This document shows, one piece after another, positions 44,654 through 53,675 of a stretch of DNA of 64,000 bases (positions are counted from its first letter, which is position 1; every line of letters begins with the position of its first letter). Origin of the DNA: Sporolactobacillus pectinivorans (lineage in GTDB: Bacteria; Bacillota; Bacilli; Bacillales; Sporolactobacillaceae). The position numbers and the translations under genes were made by a program. The stretch spans positions 2,382,932 to 2,446,931 of the forward strand of contig NZ_NXGA01000001.1 in the NCBI RefSeq assembly GCF_002802965.1, given 5' to 3'. The notes beneath the pieces are model-generated. The model did not search any database. It was given only the letters and a program-made list of their open reading frames with translations, and had not been told where the DNA came from.

Positions 44654-45637
44654 TTAATATTCCGCCAGATCACGGATCGCCTGTTCAAGCTTCTCCGGAC
44701 TCAGCAAAAATTGTTTTTCCAATGGAGCCGCGTAAGGCATTGACGGCGCATCCGGTGCGGCTAGCCTTCTAATCGGAGCATCCAGATCAAACAGGCAGTT
44801 TTCAGCAATCGTTGCCGCTACTTCACTCATTACACTGCCCTCTTTATTATCTTCAGTGACGAGCAGTACTTTTCCCGTCCTTTTTGCTGCTTCAATCACA
44901 GCCTCTTTGTCAAGCGGGTAAACGGTACGCAGATCCAGAATATGTGCTGAGATTCCTTCTCCGGCCAGTTTTTCAGCCGCCTGAAGGGCAAAGTGTACCG
45001 CAAGTCCGTAGGTAATGACTGTGACGTCATCACCTTCTCTTTTGATATCCGCCTTTCCAATCGGCAAAGTGTAGTCTTCATTCGGAACTTCACCCTTGAT
45101 CAACCGATACGCTCTTTTGTGTTCAAAGAAAATAACCGGATCATTTGAACGGATGGAAGCTTTAAGTAAGCCTTTAACGTCATAGGGAGTGGATGGCATC
45201 ACTATTTTCAGACCCGGTACATTGGCAAAAATGGCCTCCATCGACTGGGAATGATAGATTCCGCCGTGTACGCCGCCGCCATAAGGTGCACGAATGGTCA
45301 GCGGTACCGACCAGTCATTGTTCGAACGGTAACGAGTTTTCGCCGCTTCTGAAATAATCTGATTGGCTGCGGGAAGCATAAAATCAGAAAACTGCATCTC
45401 GGCCACTGGACGCAGGCCATACATGGCCGCTCCGATTCCGACACCGACAATTGCTGATTCGGCAAGCGGCGTGTCAATGATTCTTTCCTCTCCAAATTCC
45501 TCAAACAGGCCCTTGGTCGCCTGAAAAACACCGCCGCGTTTGCCGACGTCTTCCCCCATAACAATGACGTTCTCATCGCGTTCCATTTCTTCTTTGAGCG
45601 CTTGTGTCACTGCTTCTATATATGAAATGATTGCCAC
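44654..45637 (-). CDS. bkdAB: Branched-chain 2-oxoacid dehydrogenase E1 beta
   Basis: 327 residues, equal to B. subtilis BkdAB. Transketolase-type pyrimidine-binding domain with MGEDVGKRGGVFQATKGL near 25 and RIIDTPLAESAIVG near 55, then the C-terminal transketolase domain. The start is GTG 45637, preceded by GAGGGGGGGG; the longer open frame upstream overlaps bkdAA and is not homologous. Works with bkdAA to decarboxylate the oxoacids of valine, leucine and isoleucine. Confidence 0.93.
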   Translation of the reverse strand: MAIISYIEAVTQALKEEMERDENVIVMGEDVGKRGGVFQATKGLFEEFGEERIIDTPLAESAIVGVGIGAAMYGLRPVAEMQFSDFMLPAANQIISEAAKTRYRSNNDWSVPLTIRAPYGGGVHGGIYHSQSMEAIFANVPGLKIVMPSTPYDVKGLLKASIRSNDPVIFFEHKRAYRLIKGEVPNEDYTLPIGKADIKREGDDVTVITYGLAVHFALQAAEKLAGEGISAHILDLRTVYPLDKEAVIEAAKRTGKVLLVTEDNKEGSVMSEVAATIAENCLFDLDAPIRRLAAPDAPSMPYAAPLEKQFLLSPEKLEQAIRDLAEY

Positions 45638-45653
45638 AGTCGCATCCCCCCCC

Positions 45654-46649
45654 TCAGTTCTTTTCCTCATACACATAACGGAGAACGGAATCCGGATCGG
45701 CAAACGGTGCCTTTTCAGCATAATCAGTCGCATCGTCAATTCCTCTCTTGATCCGTTCTTCCATTTCTTTTTCCTTTTCAGCCGTCAAAATATCGAGCCC
45801 GCGCAGATAGCTGGCGAACGTCAGTACACCGTCGTGCTTCTTTGCCTCATCGACCTCTTCTTTTGTCCGGTAAGTCATATCATTGTCGTCGCTCGTATGC
45901 GGGGTCAGCCGATAGCAGTTTGCTTCAAGCAGAGAGGGACCCTCACCGCGATGCGCCCGATCGGCAGCTTCCTTTACTGCAGCATAAGCGGCCAGTGGAT
46001 CATTGCCGTCAAATGTTTTTCCAAACATGCCGTAGCCCTGTGCCCGGTCGGAAACATGTTCACAGGACAGCTGATGTTTCAATCCGACAGAGATCGCATA
46101 ATGGTTATTTTCGCACATGAAGATGACCGGCAGCTTGTGCACTCCGGCAAAATTGCAAGCTTCATGGAAATCTCCCTGATTGGATGATCCTTCACCAAAC
46201 GTAACGAAACTGACAATGTCGTCACCCTTCAGCTTGGCAGCCAGGGCGATTCCCACCGCATGCGGATTTTGGGTAGTAACCGGTGAAGAATGTGTCAGCA
46301 TTCGCAGTTTTCGGTACCCGAAATGGCCGGGCATCTGCCGTCCTGCTGAGTTCGGATCTTCTGCTTTGGCAAAATTGTTTAACATCATTTCACGGAGTGT
46401 CATGCCCCAGGCAAGTACAAAACCATAATCCCGATAGTAAGGCGCAACATAATCTTTTTCTCTGTTCAATGCGAACGCAGCTCCGACTTGAGCAGCCTCC
46501 TGTCCCTGGCCCGAAACAACAAAGGGTATTTTCCCTGAACGGTTCAGCAGCCACAGGCGTTCATCAAACCGGCGTGTTACCAACATGATCTCGTACATAT
46601 TTAAAACGTCCTGATCTGAAAATCCCAGAACATGGTGGCGATTTTGCAT
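45654..46649 (-). CDS. bkdAA: Branched-chain 2-oxoacid dehydrogenase E1 alpha
   Basis: 331 residues, thiamine-diphosphate-dependent. ThDP-binding motif GEGSSNQGDFHEACNFAG near 155 ends at CENNHYAIS; the phosphorylation-loop-like RLTPHTSDDND near 265. ATG 46649 has GGGAGG eight bases upstream and is preferred to the ATG at 46679, which overlaps lpdV. The branched-chain rather than pyruvate assignment rests on similarity to B. subtilis BkdAA and on gene order. Confidence 0.93.
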   Translation of the reverse strand: MQNRHHVLGFSDQDVLNMYEIMLVTRRFDERLWLLNRSGKIPFVVSGQGQEAAQVGAAFALNREKDYVAPYYRDYGFVLAWGMTLREMMLNNFAKAEDPNSAGRQMPGHFGYRKLRMLTHSSPVTTQNPHAVGIALAAKLKGDDIVSFVTFGEGSSNQGDFHEACNFAGVHKLPVIFMCENNHYAISVGLKHQLSCEHVSDRAQGYGMFGKTFDGNDPLAAYAAVKEAADRAHRGEGPSLLEANCYRLTPHTSDDNDMTYRTKEEVDEAKKHDGVLTFASYLRGLDILTAEKEKEMEERIKRGIDDATDYAEKAPFADPDSVLRYVYEEKN

Positions 46650-46675
46650 GATCTTTTCCTCCCTGTTTATTTGTA

Positions 46676-48094
46676 TCATATATGAATCGCTCTCCCGTCA
46701 ACAGCCAGTGCCGCTTCACCAATGACTTCCGTCAGTGTCGGATGCGGATGAATGGTTTCCGCTATTTCCCACGGCGAAGCATCCAGCAGCTTTGCCAGTG
46801 CCGCTTCACCGATCAAATCGGTCGCGTGTGGGCCGTAAATATGAACGCCGAGAATATCATTGCTTTCTTTATCAGCAATGATTTTAGCAAAACCTCCAGA
46901 CTCTCCATAAACAAGTGCTTTTCCTATCGCCCCAAAAGGAACTTTGCCGATTTTAATCTCATGGTCTTTTTTAGCCTCTTCCTCCGTCATACCAATTGAC
47001 GCCGCCTCCGGATGCGTATAAATACATTTGGGTACAAGGTCTTCGTCAATGGCTTCAACATAGAGTCCCGCCATATGTTCAACGGCCTTAACGCCCTCAC
47101 GTGCTGCCACATGCGCCAGCTGCAGCCCGCCGATCACATCTCCGATCGCATAAATATGCGATTCTTTCGTCTGTCCAAAAGCATTAGTTTTGATGTACCC
47201 ATTTTCGATCTCAATTGACGTGTTCGCCAGCCCAATATCTTCTGAATTCGGGAGCCTGCCGACCGAAACGAGCATTTTTTCTGCAGTAAAAGTTTCACGT
47301 TTATCGCCGATTTCCGCTTCTATCGAAATCGAATCTGTTTTTTTTAATGTTTCCGGGAGAATCTTAGCCTTCGTAAAAACAATGATACCCCGTTTCTTAA
47401 AGCTTCTGGCCATCGCCTGTGATATGGCTTGGTCTTCGGTCGGAACCAATCGGTCCGTGTACTCCACGACCGTCACTTTCGCACCGAAATCGGCCAGCAT
47501 CGATGCCCATTCCGCCCCGATCACACCGCCTCCGACGATCAAAATAGATGCCGGGCATTCTGACAGTTGAAGTGCTTCATCAGAAGTCATCACCCGGGTT
47601 CCATCAATATCCAGTCCACTCAATGATCGCGGCCTGGATCCGGTTGCAATGATCACATTCTTAGACGTCAAAACATCATTCTCGCGATGATCCTCGTATG
47701 CGACCGAAATGGATCCCGAAATGGGGGAAAAAATCGAAGGGCCGAGTATCCGGCCGTAACCTTTATAGATATCGATTTTCCCTTTTTTCATCAGCTGAAG
47801 GACGCCATTGTGCAGCTTTTCAACAATCTCCTGTTTCCGTTCCTGAACCTTGGAAAAGTGGAGCACTGCTTCAGATATGTCGATGCCAAAAGTTCCGCTC
47901 TTTTTCATCGTCGTGTAAACTTCGGCACTTCTAAGCAGCGCTTTAGTTGGAATGCATCCCTTATGCAGACAAGTCCCGCCGAGTGCGTCTTTTTCCACGA
48001 TGGCTGTCTTCAGCCCAAGCTGGCTGGCACGGATTGCCGCGACATATCCACCTGTGCCACCTCCTAATAGGACCAGGTCATAATTTTTGGCCAT
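46676..48094 (-). CDS. lpdV: Dihydrolipoyl dehydrogenase of the Bkd complex
   Basis: FAD-dependent E3 of 472 residues. N-terminal GGGTGGYVAAIRASQLG FAD motif, redox disulfide GGTCLHKGCIPTKALL near 40, NAD motif IVGGGVIGAEWASMLADFG near 175, and C-terminal HPHPTLTE with the catalytic His-Glu. First gene of the operon here: ptb, bcd, buk and the regulator bkdR that precede it in B. subtilis are absent. AAGGAG lies 11 bases before ATG 48094. Confidence 0.93.
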   Translation of the reverse strand: MAKNYDLVLLGGGTGGYVAAIRASQLGLKTAIVEKDALGGTCLHKGCIPTKALLRSAEVYTTMKKSGTFGIDISEAVLHFSKVQERKQEIVEKLHNGVLQLMKKGKIDIYKGYGRILGPSIFSPISGSISVAYEDHRENDVLTSKNVIIATGSRPRSLSGLDIDGTRVMTSDEALQLSECPASILIVGGGVIGAEWASMLADFGAKVTVVEYTDRLVPTEDQAISQAMARSFKKRGIIVFTKAKILPETLKKTDSISIEAEIGDKRETFTAEKMLVSVGRLPNSEDIGLANTSIEIENGYIKTNAFGQTKESHIYAIGDVIGGLQLAHVAAREGVKAVEHMAGLYVEAIDEDLVPKCIYTHPEAASIGMTEEEAKKDHEIKIGKVPFGAIGKALVYGESGGFAKIIADKESNDILGVHIYGPHATDLIGEAALAKLLDASPWEIAETIHPHPTLTEVIGEAALAVDGRAIHI

Positions 48095-48250
48095 AAAAAA
48101 AGTCACTCCTTTTTTTCTTGTTACTAATACGCAGCAACCGTCTAAAAAGTTTCAAACGAATGGGATTAACTAAATTTATCATATTAATATCAAATTTTGC
48201 TCCTCGAAATCATTTTACGCTTGTTCCGGAAAAGATACAATTCTATTTTA

Positions 48251-48289
48251 TGTAATATATATATTGCATAATGCAACTTATATATTACA
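48251..48289. promoter_or_regulatory. 39-bp near-perfect palindrome between lpdV and the XRE regulator
   Basis: Core TTGCAT-A-ATGCAA with outer arms TGTAATATATA and TATATATTACA, 11 of 13 outer bases paired. Placed 28 bases before the XRE gene and 156 bases before lpdV, between divergent genes. Likely operator of the adjacent regulator. Confidence 0.6.
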
Positions 48290-48316
48290 ATATAAATTAA
48301 GAGGTGATTTCTTTCA

Positions 48317-48526
48317 TTGATAAACCATATAAAAATTGCCCGCGTTGAAGCAGGGATGACGCAACTGGATCTGGCGGAAAAAACAGGGGTAACAAGACAA
48401 ACCATCAGCCTGATTGAAAAAGGAAAATACAATCCAACCCTTAAGTTATGCCTTGCTATCTGTTATACGCTGAATAGATCCCTGGATGAACTTTTCTGGG
48501 TTGAAAACAAGGAGGAGAACCATTGA
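48317..48526 (+). CDS. XRE-family transcriptional regulator (YozG-like)
   Basis: A 69-residue protein that is just a Cro/CI helix-turn-helix: VEAGMTQLDLAEKTGVTRQT and ISLIEKGKYNPTL, then LCLAICYTLNRSLDELFW. Start TTG with GAGGTG ten bases upstream. Its stop overlaps the start of the membrane protein gene that follows (TTGA). This pairing of tiny XRE regulator plus membrane protein is common in Bacillota; ligand unknown. Confidence 0.88.
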   Translation: MINHIKIARVEAGMTQLDLAEKTGVTRQTISLIEKGKYNPTLKLCLAICYTLNRSLDELFWVENKEENH

Positions 48527-48954
48527 AAAAAATCAAAGATGAACGTTTAATTCTTATCACATTAAAGAATGTGCGGATCGCCTTTATTTTCCAAACGCTT
48601 AGCATTTTGGCTATTTTGATTTATACAGCGATCGTCAGCGGCCCAAATGTAGCCTTTGACTCTCCTTTGTTCTTTGTCATGACAGTAACAACTGTTATAT
48701 TTTTTTACTTGCAGATGGGTGTCTCGGTGGACATAGAAGCAACCGAAAAAAAGCAGAAAAAACGTATGCCCTATTACGGACTTGTTTTAATCGCTTCCGC
48801 CATCGGTTTGATCGTCGGATTGCTGCTTCTGACCACTGACTCCAATCATCCGATTGATGCACTGATCAGCGGTTTTGTTTTTTTTGGTTGTTTCTTAGCC
48901 GCTTTTTCTTTTTCTTATTACCTCAGAAAAAAACGGGAGAAGGAGGACGATTAG
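48523..48954 (+). CDS. Membrane protein paired with the XRE regulator
   Basis: 143 residues with four membrane segments arranged in two hairpins split by a basic loop (EATEKKQKKRMPYYG) and a charged end (RKKREKEDD). Start is TTG 48523, with GGAGGAG upstream, overlapping the regulator. No domain recognised; possibly the sensor or target of the regulator. The following gap 48955-49225 shows nothing else. Confidence 0.7.
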   Translation: MKKIKDERLILITLKNVRIAFIFQTLSILAILIYTAIVSGPNVAFDSPLFFVMTVTTVIFFYLQMGVSVDIEATEKKQKKRMPYYGLVLIASAIGLIVGLLLLTTDSNHPIDALISGFVFFGCFLAAFSFSYYLRKKREKEDD

Positions 48955-49225
48955 ACTAATTGAGCTTAATTGAGTAAGCATATCCGGATCATAAAGCTGC
49001 TTGACTGAACATTATACGTGGGATTAATTTTTGTGAGAGCGGTATATATTGCTGACGGACAATCACCCTTCTTGCAAGCATGGCCGCAATGATTATTGTT
49101 ACTGACTATTTTCTTTCCGACTAAAAGAAAGAGTTCTAGATTCTGCCGAACTCTGAATAAGAATTCAAGACAGAGATGATTCAATTATTTAAATAATACA
49201 CATATTCCAACAGGAGGCTTTCTCA

Positions 49226-49609
49226 ATGAAAAGAACAGGTGAATTTACGCTATCAATTATTGCAGGCGCCATCAATTGTCTGGCCTTAATCTCAGGATTA
49301 CGCGCAGTTTCAGTGAACCCGTCCGCTTTAAAGCAGCAGCTCAGTGCTGCCGGCAGCCAACTGAGTGCACAGGAAGTGGCCAACATCATACACCTGAGCA
49401 ATTTAGTTGGGACTTTACTCATTATTTTTTCGATCATCAGCATTATTTTAATGATTGTTGCACTCATTCTTCTAAAACGCAGCAACAGGGCGAAACTTGG
49501 TGGATGGCTGCTGGTTTTCGCCGGCATCGCCAGCCTGGTGGAAGTCGTTCCGGCCATTCTCTACATCATTGCCGGCATCATGGCTTTAGTCAGGAAACCC
49601 GCAGAATAA
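49226..49609 (+). CDS. DUF4064 membrane protein
   Basis: 127 residues, four membrane segments, DUF4064 type; starts MKRTGEFTLSIIAGAINCLA and ends GIMALVRKPAE. Function unknown. About four in five residues are identical to the oppositely oriented gene at 51439, so the pair arose by an inverted duplication. AGGAGG upstream. Ends before a strong hairpin. Confidence 0.75.
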   Translation: MKRTGEFTLSIIAGAINCLALISGLRAVSVNPSALKQQLSAAGSQLSAQEVANIIHLSNLVGTLLIIFSIISIILMIVALILLKRSNRAKLGGWLLVFAGIASLVEVVPAILYIIAGIMALVRKPAE

Positions 49610-49641
49610 TTTTTTCGAAAGACTGATCCAAAGCTTTGACT

Positions 49642-49682
49642 GTGAAGAGGCACCGGAGGGTTACGAGCCGGTGCCTCTTCAC
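49642..49682 (+). terminator. Strong terminator hairpin
   Basis: Perfect 15-base arms (GTGAAGAGGCACCGG and its complement) around AGGGTTACGAG, followed by CTTTTC. Ends the DUF4064 gene. The remainder of the 447-base gap to 50056 has only a probable promoter for the next gene (TATAAT-like at 49996-50001). Confidence 0.85.
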
Positions 49683-50056
49683 CTTTTCATTTGTTAAGTT
49701 TTCAGCGGTAAAAATGACCTTCTCGCACCAAAAACGGTTGCCCCAATTGAATTTCCGATACGCTGCTTGTGCTCTCGATGAGTGCCTGGGCAGTACGCTG
49801 CCAGTCAAAGTCAAGCTGTTTTATATTTTTGGGATCATTGTCTACGTACTTATTTGTCAATATATATGGTGATCGTGAAAAATAAAGTGTATTTTATAAC
49901 CCGAATTAAAGAATCTTGATCAGGTCGAGCGTCTCTCTAGCTGCTTAAATGTGTCGATTTTCGCAACTTTTGATTGCAAACATACGTTCTTTCATGTATA
50001 ATTTAAAGGTAGTCCAGTAATAACTATACGGATTAGAATAAAGGAGCGAACCAATC

Positions 50057-50482
50057 ATGGCACTATCATTAGCCCCCTATTTAATGATGAATGGCACTGC
50101 AGAAGAAGCTATTAAGTTCTATGAACAAGCATTAGACGCCAAAGTTGCGTTCAAACAGAGCTTTGGAGAAATGCCGGCAGATCCGAACTTCCCTCTACCG
50201 GAAGAGGCAAAGGATCTTGTATCGCACGCAATGGTGAAAATCGGTGACTCCGACCTGATGTTTTCCGATAATTTCCCCGGCCAGTCCAGCAAGACCGGAG
50301 ATCAAGTTACCATTTGTATTACTTCCGACAACAAGGACAAGTCGACAAAGATGTTCGAAGCCCTAAGTGAGGGCGGCGCCGTGAAAATGCCGCTTCAGGA
50401 TACATTTTTCAGCCCTGCTTATGGTATTGTAACGGACAAGTTCGGAATCACTTTCCAGATTTTCACTGAAGGAAAAATGTAA
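50057..50482 (+). CDS. PhnB-like VOC-family protein
   Basis: 141 residues with the DNA-binding-protein-PhnB/3-demethylubiquinone methyltransferase-like glyoxalase fold: MALSLAPYLMMNGTAEEAIK then FYEQALDAK, MFSDNFPG near 75 and AYGIVTDKFGITFQI near 120. Lacks clear metal ligands; function unknown. GGAG ten bases upstream. Terminator follows directly. Confidence 0.85.
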   Translation: MALSLAPYLMMNGTAEEAIKFYEQALDAKVAFKQSFGEMPADPNFPLPEEAKDLVSHAMVKIGDSDLMFSDNFPGQSSKTGDQVTICITSDNKDKSTKMFEALSEGGAVKMPLQDTFFSPAYGIVTDKFGITFQIFTEGKM

Positions 50483-50506
50483 CAAGAACCTTAGCTGGTA
50501 ACTAAT

Positions 50507-50552
50507 AAAAGCGGTTCTGTTCACCAAACGGTGGCAGAAACCGCCTTTTTTA
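50507..50552 (+). terminator. Intrinsic terminator
   Basis: AAAAGCGGTT-CTG with CAG-AAACCGCCTTTTT, inner CACC/GGTG stem, and T tract. Ends the PhnB-like gene. Confidence 0.85.
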
Positions 50553-50567
50553 TTTCAATAAAACTTC

Positions 50568-50726
50568 CTATTCATTCTTTGAACGCATAGCCCTTGAAAG
50601 AAGAACAATGGCGCAAAAATAAAACAAAACGGCAAATGCATTATCGTCAACGGTTTGAAGGATACCGATGGCAGCAAATAGAGCAGCCGTTGCGTAATAG
50701 TAAAACTTTTTTCTTTTTGGAGTCAA
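50568..50726 (-). CDS. Small two-helix membrane protein
   Basis: 52 residues from TTG 50726 with AGAGG six bases upstream: basic start (TPKRKKFYYY), segment ATAALFAAIGILQTVDDNAF and FAVLFYFCAIVLLS, basic end. Ends near the terminator. Function unknown; just downstream of the ABC permease gene on the same strand. Confidence 0.55.
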   Translation of the reverse strand: MTPKRKKFYYYATAALFAAIGILQTVDDNAFAVLFYFCAIVLLSRAMRSKNE

Positions 50727-50757
50727 CTAGAACCTCTTCCCTCAACCGGTAAATGGC

Positions 50758-51411
50758 TTAAAATTGTTCTTTTTCATAGAAATAAAAAGATAAAAGATAA
50801 GAGAGACAGACAAAAATTACGGTCACAACGATACTGGAGATCATCGGATGTTTTAAGAGCGGTAGAAAAATACCGGTATTGATTTTAAGTGAGAAAAATT
50901 TCCCCGCTCCAAACAAAAACAGGAAGAAGACAACCGTCACAATCAATTGAGCAGCTTTAAAGCCGAATTTATAATAAATCGGGTAGTATATTGATGTAAA
51001 AATACAGGTAAAGCAAAGAGAGAAAACCAGTAATTTGTAATCAAAGATCTGGCCGCCAAATTCATGGAAAACATTTTTCACTATTAAACTCAGAATGACC
51101 CAGGAAAGCCAGGCGAGCAGCCACCAGACACTGATCATGAGGTACCTGGCGTCTACGACCGACCGCCTGTTCAGCGGAAGACTGAGCACAAGCCGGTTTT
51201 GCATTTTATCGCTTTCACCCGTAGTAACATTTGAGTAAAGTACCATGAGGAAAGCGATAAAAGCCACGCCAACGCCATTGATCCATTGAAACAAAGGTTC
51301 ACTATTGCCGAATGATTTTCCCCATGTCAGAATATAAAGCAGCAGAAAAACCGGTGCAATATAAGCTGTCTTTCTTTGCGTATACATATCCTTTACCATT
51401 AAGTGAATCAT
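50758..51411 (-). CDS. ABC-2 type permease
   Basis: 217 residues with six membrane segments; MIHLMVKDMYTQRKTAY start and a LVLSLPLNRRSVVDARY loop near 73 are typical of YtrC/ABC-2 permeases of small Bacillota exporters. Its cognate ATPase is probably the one at 52296, from which it is now separated by a DUF4064 gene and a broken first permease. Confidence 0.78.
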   Translation of the reverse strand: MIHLMVKDMYTQRKTAYIAPVFLLLYILTWGKSFGNSEPLFQWINGVGVAFIAFLMVLYSNVTTGESDKMQNRLVLSLPLNRRSVVDARYLMISVWWLLAWLSWVILSLIVKNVFHEFGGQIFDYKLLVFSLCFTCIFTSIYYPIYYKFGFKAAQLIVTVVFFLFLFGAGKFFSLKINTGIFLPLLKHPMISSIVVTVIFVCLSYLLSFYFYEKEQF

Positions 51412-51438
51412 CCTTATTCTCCTTCCATGGCCACAATT

Positions 51439-51843
51439 TCAGATGCCGGCATTTGAAAAGCTACCATTTGGCTTTCTGACGAGGGTCATTATTCCGGCAA
51501 TGATGTAGAGAATGGCCGGAATGACTTCTATCAGGCTGACGGTGCCGGTGAGAATCAGGAGCCATCCGCTCAGTTTCGGGCTGTTGCCGCGTTTTAGAAG
51601 AAAAAGTGCAACAAGCATTAAAATAACACTGATGACCGAAAAAATAGTGAGTAAAGTTCCGATCAAATGGCTCAAGTGTATGATGTTAGCCACTTCCTGT
51701 GCACTCAGCTGGCTGCCGGCAGCACTGAGCTGCTGCTTTAAAGCGGACGGGTTCAACGAAACTGCGCGTAATCCCGAGATTAAAGCCAGACAATTGATGG
51801 CGCCTGCAACAATTGATAATACAAATTCACCTGTTCTTTTCAT
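51439..51843 (-). CDS. DUF4064 membrane protein (inverted paralogue)
   Basis: 134 residues; near-copy of the protein at 49226 in the opposite orientation (MKRTGEFVLSIVAGAINCLA, GIMTLVRKPNG) with a short extra tail. GAGGAG lies before the ATG. It lies inside the ABC operon and may have arrived by duplication. Confidence 0.75.
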   Translation of the reverse strand: MKRTGEFVLSIVAGAINCLALISGLRAVSLNPSALKQQLSAAGSQLSAQEVANIIHLSHLIGTLLTIFSVISVILMLVALFLLKRGNSPKLSGWLLILTGTVSLIEVIPAILYIIAGIMTLVRKPNGSFSNAGI

Positions 51844-51895
51844 TTAAAGCATCTCCTCGTATTGTAAAAATTGAAAAACTGGAATGATTCACGAC

Positions 51896-52242
51896 TTAGC
51901 TCTCATCCGGGTTTTTCCAGCATCTTGAATTCCTCCTTTTGATAAAGGTGGTCAGAAAGAAATAAGAAACAATGAACAGGGTTCCGATCACAATAGTGAC
52001 AATCGGGAATTCAAATAGTAAAAAAGAAGCTCCGAAATGAGTCCCAAACCGGGATATTCCCGCCATAAATTTAGAAAAAATCACTATGAAATATAGCCTG
52101 TAGAAGAGGCCTTGCACCATCGGATGAAAAATAATGTCGGTTTATCGAACCCTCCCAGTGTTCAAAAGCATGACCCCAAAAAAGATTGATCCCAGTAGGC
52201 CGACTTTTTCGTAAAAATATCTTTCATCATCAATTGAAACAT
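51896..52242 (-). pseudogene. ABC-2 permease, degraded
   Basis: From ATG 52242 (GGGGAG upstream) the start MFQLMMKDIFTKKSAYW is like that of the intact permease at 50758, then the frame is lost. A later frame (52120-51896) carries permease-like helices (SRFGTHFGASFLLFEFP, IVTIVIGTLFIVSYFFL) and a basic end. At roughly 115 codons it is half the expected size, so it also lost an internal part. A ribosome site AAGGAGG with a six-codon stub near 51925 shows that another gene once began there. Confidence 0.6.
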
Positions 52243-52295
52243 CGCATTCTGACTCCCCTCAGACAGCGAACATTGAGAAATTAGTGAAATGTTTA

Positions 52296-53162
52296 TCATT
52301 GCTGTGACTTTGATTTGACGAGGTAATACATAATTTCATCAAGGTTGGGCCGCTCAAGGTGGATATTTGATTTCTCTGCGAGCTCTCTCGCCGAATTCCC
52401 TTCCATAAAAGCTTCAAAACCGAGTGACGTTTCTTTGACAGAAATCGGATGAGCCCTCTTTATTTCTGATTCAGCGCTTTTTGGCCCTTTAACAAGCAAA
52501 AAAGACTCTGACAGACTCTCCATTTCCTTGCTGAACAAGATTTTACCGTCCATAATAAACGTTATGTAGTCCGCCACCTTCTCAAGGTCAGTTGTGATAT
52601 GTGTTGAGAAAAAAATGGCTTTGTTTTCATTTTGAATCACATCGAGCAGGACATCCAAAAGCTCTTTTCGGAATACCGGGTCGAGTCCGGAAGTCGGCTC
52701 GTCCATAACGATCAGTTCCGCATGATGAGAGAGCGCCACCGCCAGAGCGAACTTCATTTTGGTTCCCTTAGAGAGTGATTTCACCTTTTTATCAAGTGGA
52801 ACGCCGAATTTTTCTATATATTGGTAAAAAATATCATTATCCCACTTTTCATAGAAAGGAGCGACAATCCGTTTATTTTTCTCTGCAGTTAATTCCCCGA
52901 AAAACACATCCTGGTCATAAACAAATCCTATGCGCTGTTTTAGTGCTTTCATGTTATTTTTAAAACTCTCACCAAAAAGACGGACATCGCCACTGTCAAT
53001 ATGAACAAGATCCATGATGCAGCGGATTGTTGTACTTTTCCCCGCTCCATTTGGACCGATGAAGCCCATAATATAGCCTTTTTTCAGCGAAAAGCTGATA
53101 TCTTCAAGTGCAAACCCTTTAAATGCCTTGCTGACATGATTCAATTCAAGAATGTTATCCAT
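52296..53162 (-). CDS. ABC transporter ATP-binding protein (YtrB-like)
   Basis: 288 residues: Walker A GPNGAGKST near 37, Q loop in IGFVYDQDVFFGEL, signature LSKGTKMKFALA near 133, Walker B LIVMDEPTSGLD near 155 and H loop in FFSTHITTD near 187. C-terminal segment of about 70 residues follows. The ATG overlaps the GntR stop. Pairs with small ABC-2 permeases; B. subtilis YtrB-type exporters respond to cell-wall antibiotics, which is a possible role here. Confidence 0.9.
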   Translation of the reverse strand: MDNILELNHVSKAFKGFALEDISFSLKKGYIMGFIGPNGAGKSTTIRCIMDLVHIDSGDVRLFGESFKNNMKALKQRIGFVYDQDVFFGELTAEKNKRIVAPFYEKWDNDIFYQYIEKFGVPLDKKVKSLSKGTKMKFALAVALSHHAELIVMDEPTSGLDPVFRKELLDVLLDVIQNENKAIFFSTHITTDLEKVADYITFIMDGKILFSKEMESLSESFLLVKGPKSAESEIKRAHPISVKETSLGFEAFMEGNSARELAEKSNIHLERPNLDEIMYYLVKSKSQQ

Positions 53163-53539
53163 CATTCTTCCTCCCTGTACCACTTCTTGATTAATGAAAT
53201 CATTTGTTCCAAAGTCATATCATACTTTTGGCTTTCTTTAACAACTTGCTCCAATTGCGTTTGTAATTCAGCCAATTGTTTCTTTCTCATTGCATTTTTA
53301 TCGCGTAGAGAGACAAAGAAACCTTTTCCAGGAACGGAATCGATAAACTCATCTTTCTCTAATTCCTCGTACGCCCGCTTGGTAGTAATCACACTGATCG
53401 AAAGTTCCCTTGCCAACGCACGAATGGAGGGTAGCTGACTCCCTTCTTGCAGCTGCCCTTGTAAGATCTGTTCCGCGACCTGGTTTCTGATCTGTTGATA
53501 AATCGGCAGATCAGAAGTATTCATAAGAATAATATCCAT
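53162..53539 (-). CDS. GntR-family regulator (YtrA subfamily)
   Basis: 125 residues: winged helix with LPIYQQIRNQVAEQILQG near 12, ALARELSISVITTKRAYEEL near 48 and DSVPGKGFFVS near 78, then a short helical YtrA-type tail instead of a ligand domain. First gene of the ABC operon, presumably its repressor. A perfect inverted repeat lies 20 bases upstream. Confidence 0.9.
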   Translation of the reverse strand: MDIILMNTSDLPIYQQIRNQVAEQILQGQLQEGSQLPSIRALARELSISVITTKRAYEELEKDEFIDSVPGKGFFVSLRDKNAMRKKQLAELQTQLEQVVKESQKYDMTLEQMISLIKKWYREEE

Positions 53540-53558
53540 AAAAGCACCAACTGTTTAT

Positions 53559-53581
53559 ACTGTATATGTTTAATATATACA
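53559..53581. promoter_or_regulatory. GntR operator candidate
   Basis: CTGTATAT-GTTTAAT-ATATACAG, perfect 8-base arms, just before the GntR gene. YtrA-type regulators bind such palindromes at their own promoters. Confidence 0.6.
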
Positions 53582-53675
53582 GACGCAGCTATTCTGTCAA
53601 TATTAATCCAGCATTCATGCAGAGTTGATTATTACGTGCTATTATAGGAGAAAATATTAAATTTTTCGGAGTGAC

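Noticed and set aside
47687..48067. Plus-strand ORF of 126 codons
   Set aside because: Antisense to lpdV, no recognisable protein.
49590..49872. ORFs on both strands crossing the 49642-49682 hairpin
   Set aside because: They share peptide sequence only because the perfect inverted repeat reads the same on both strands; the hairpin is a terminator.
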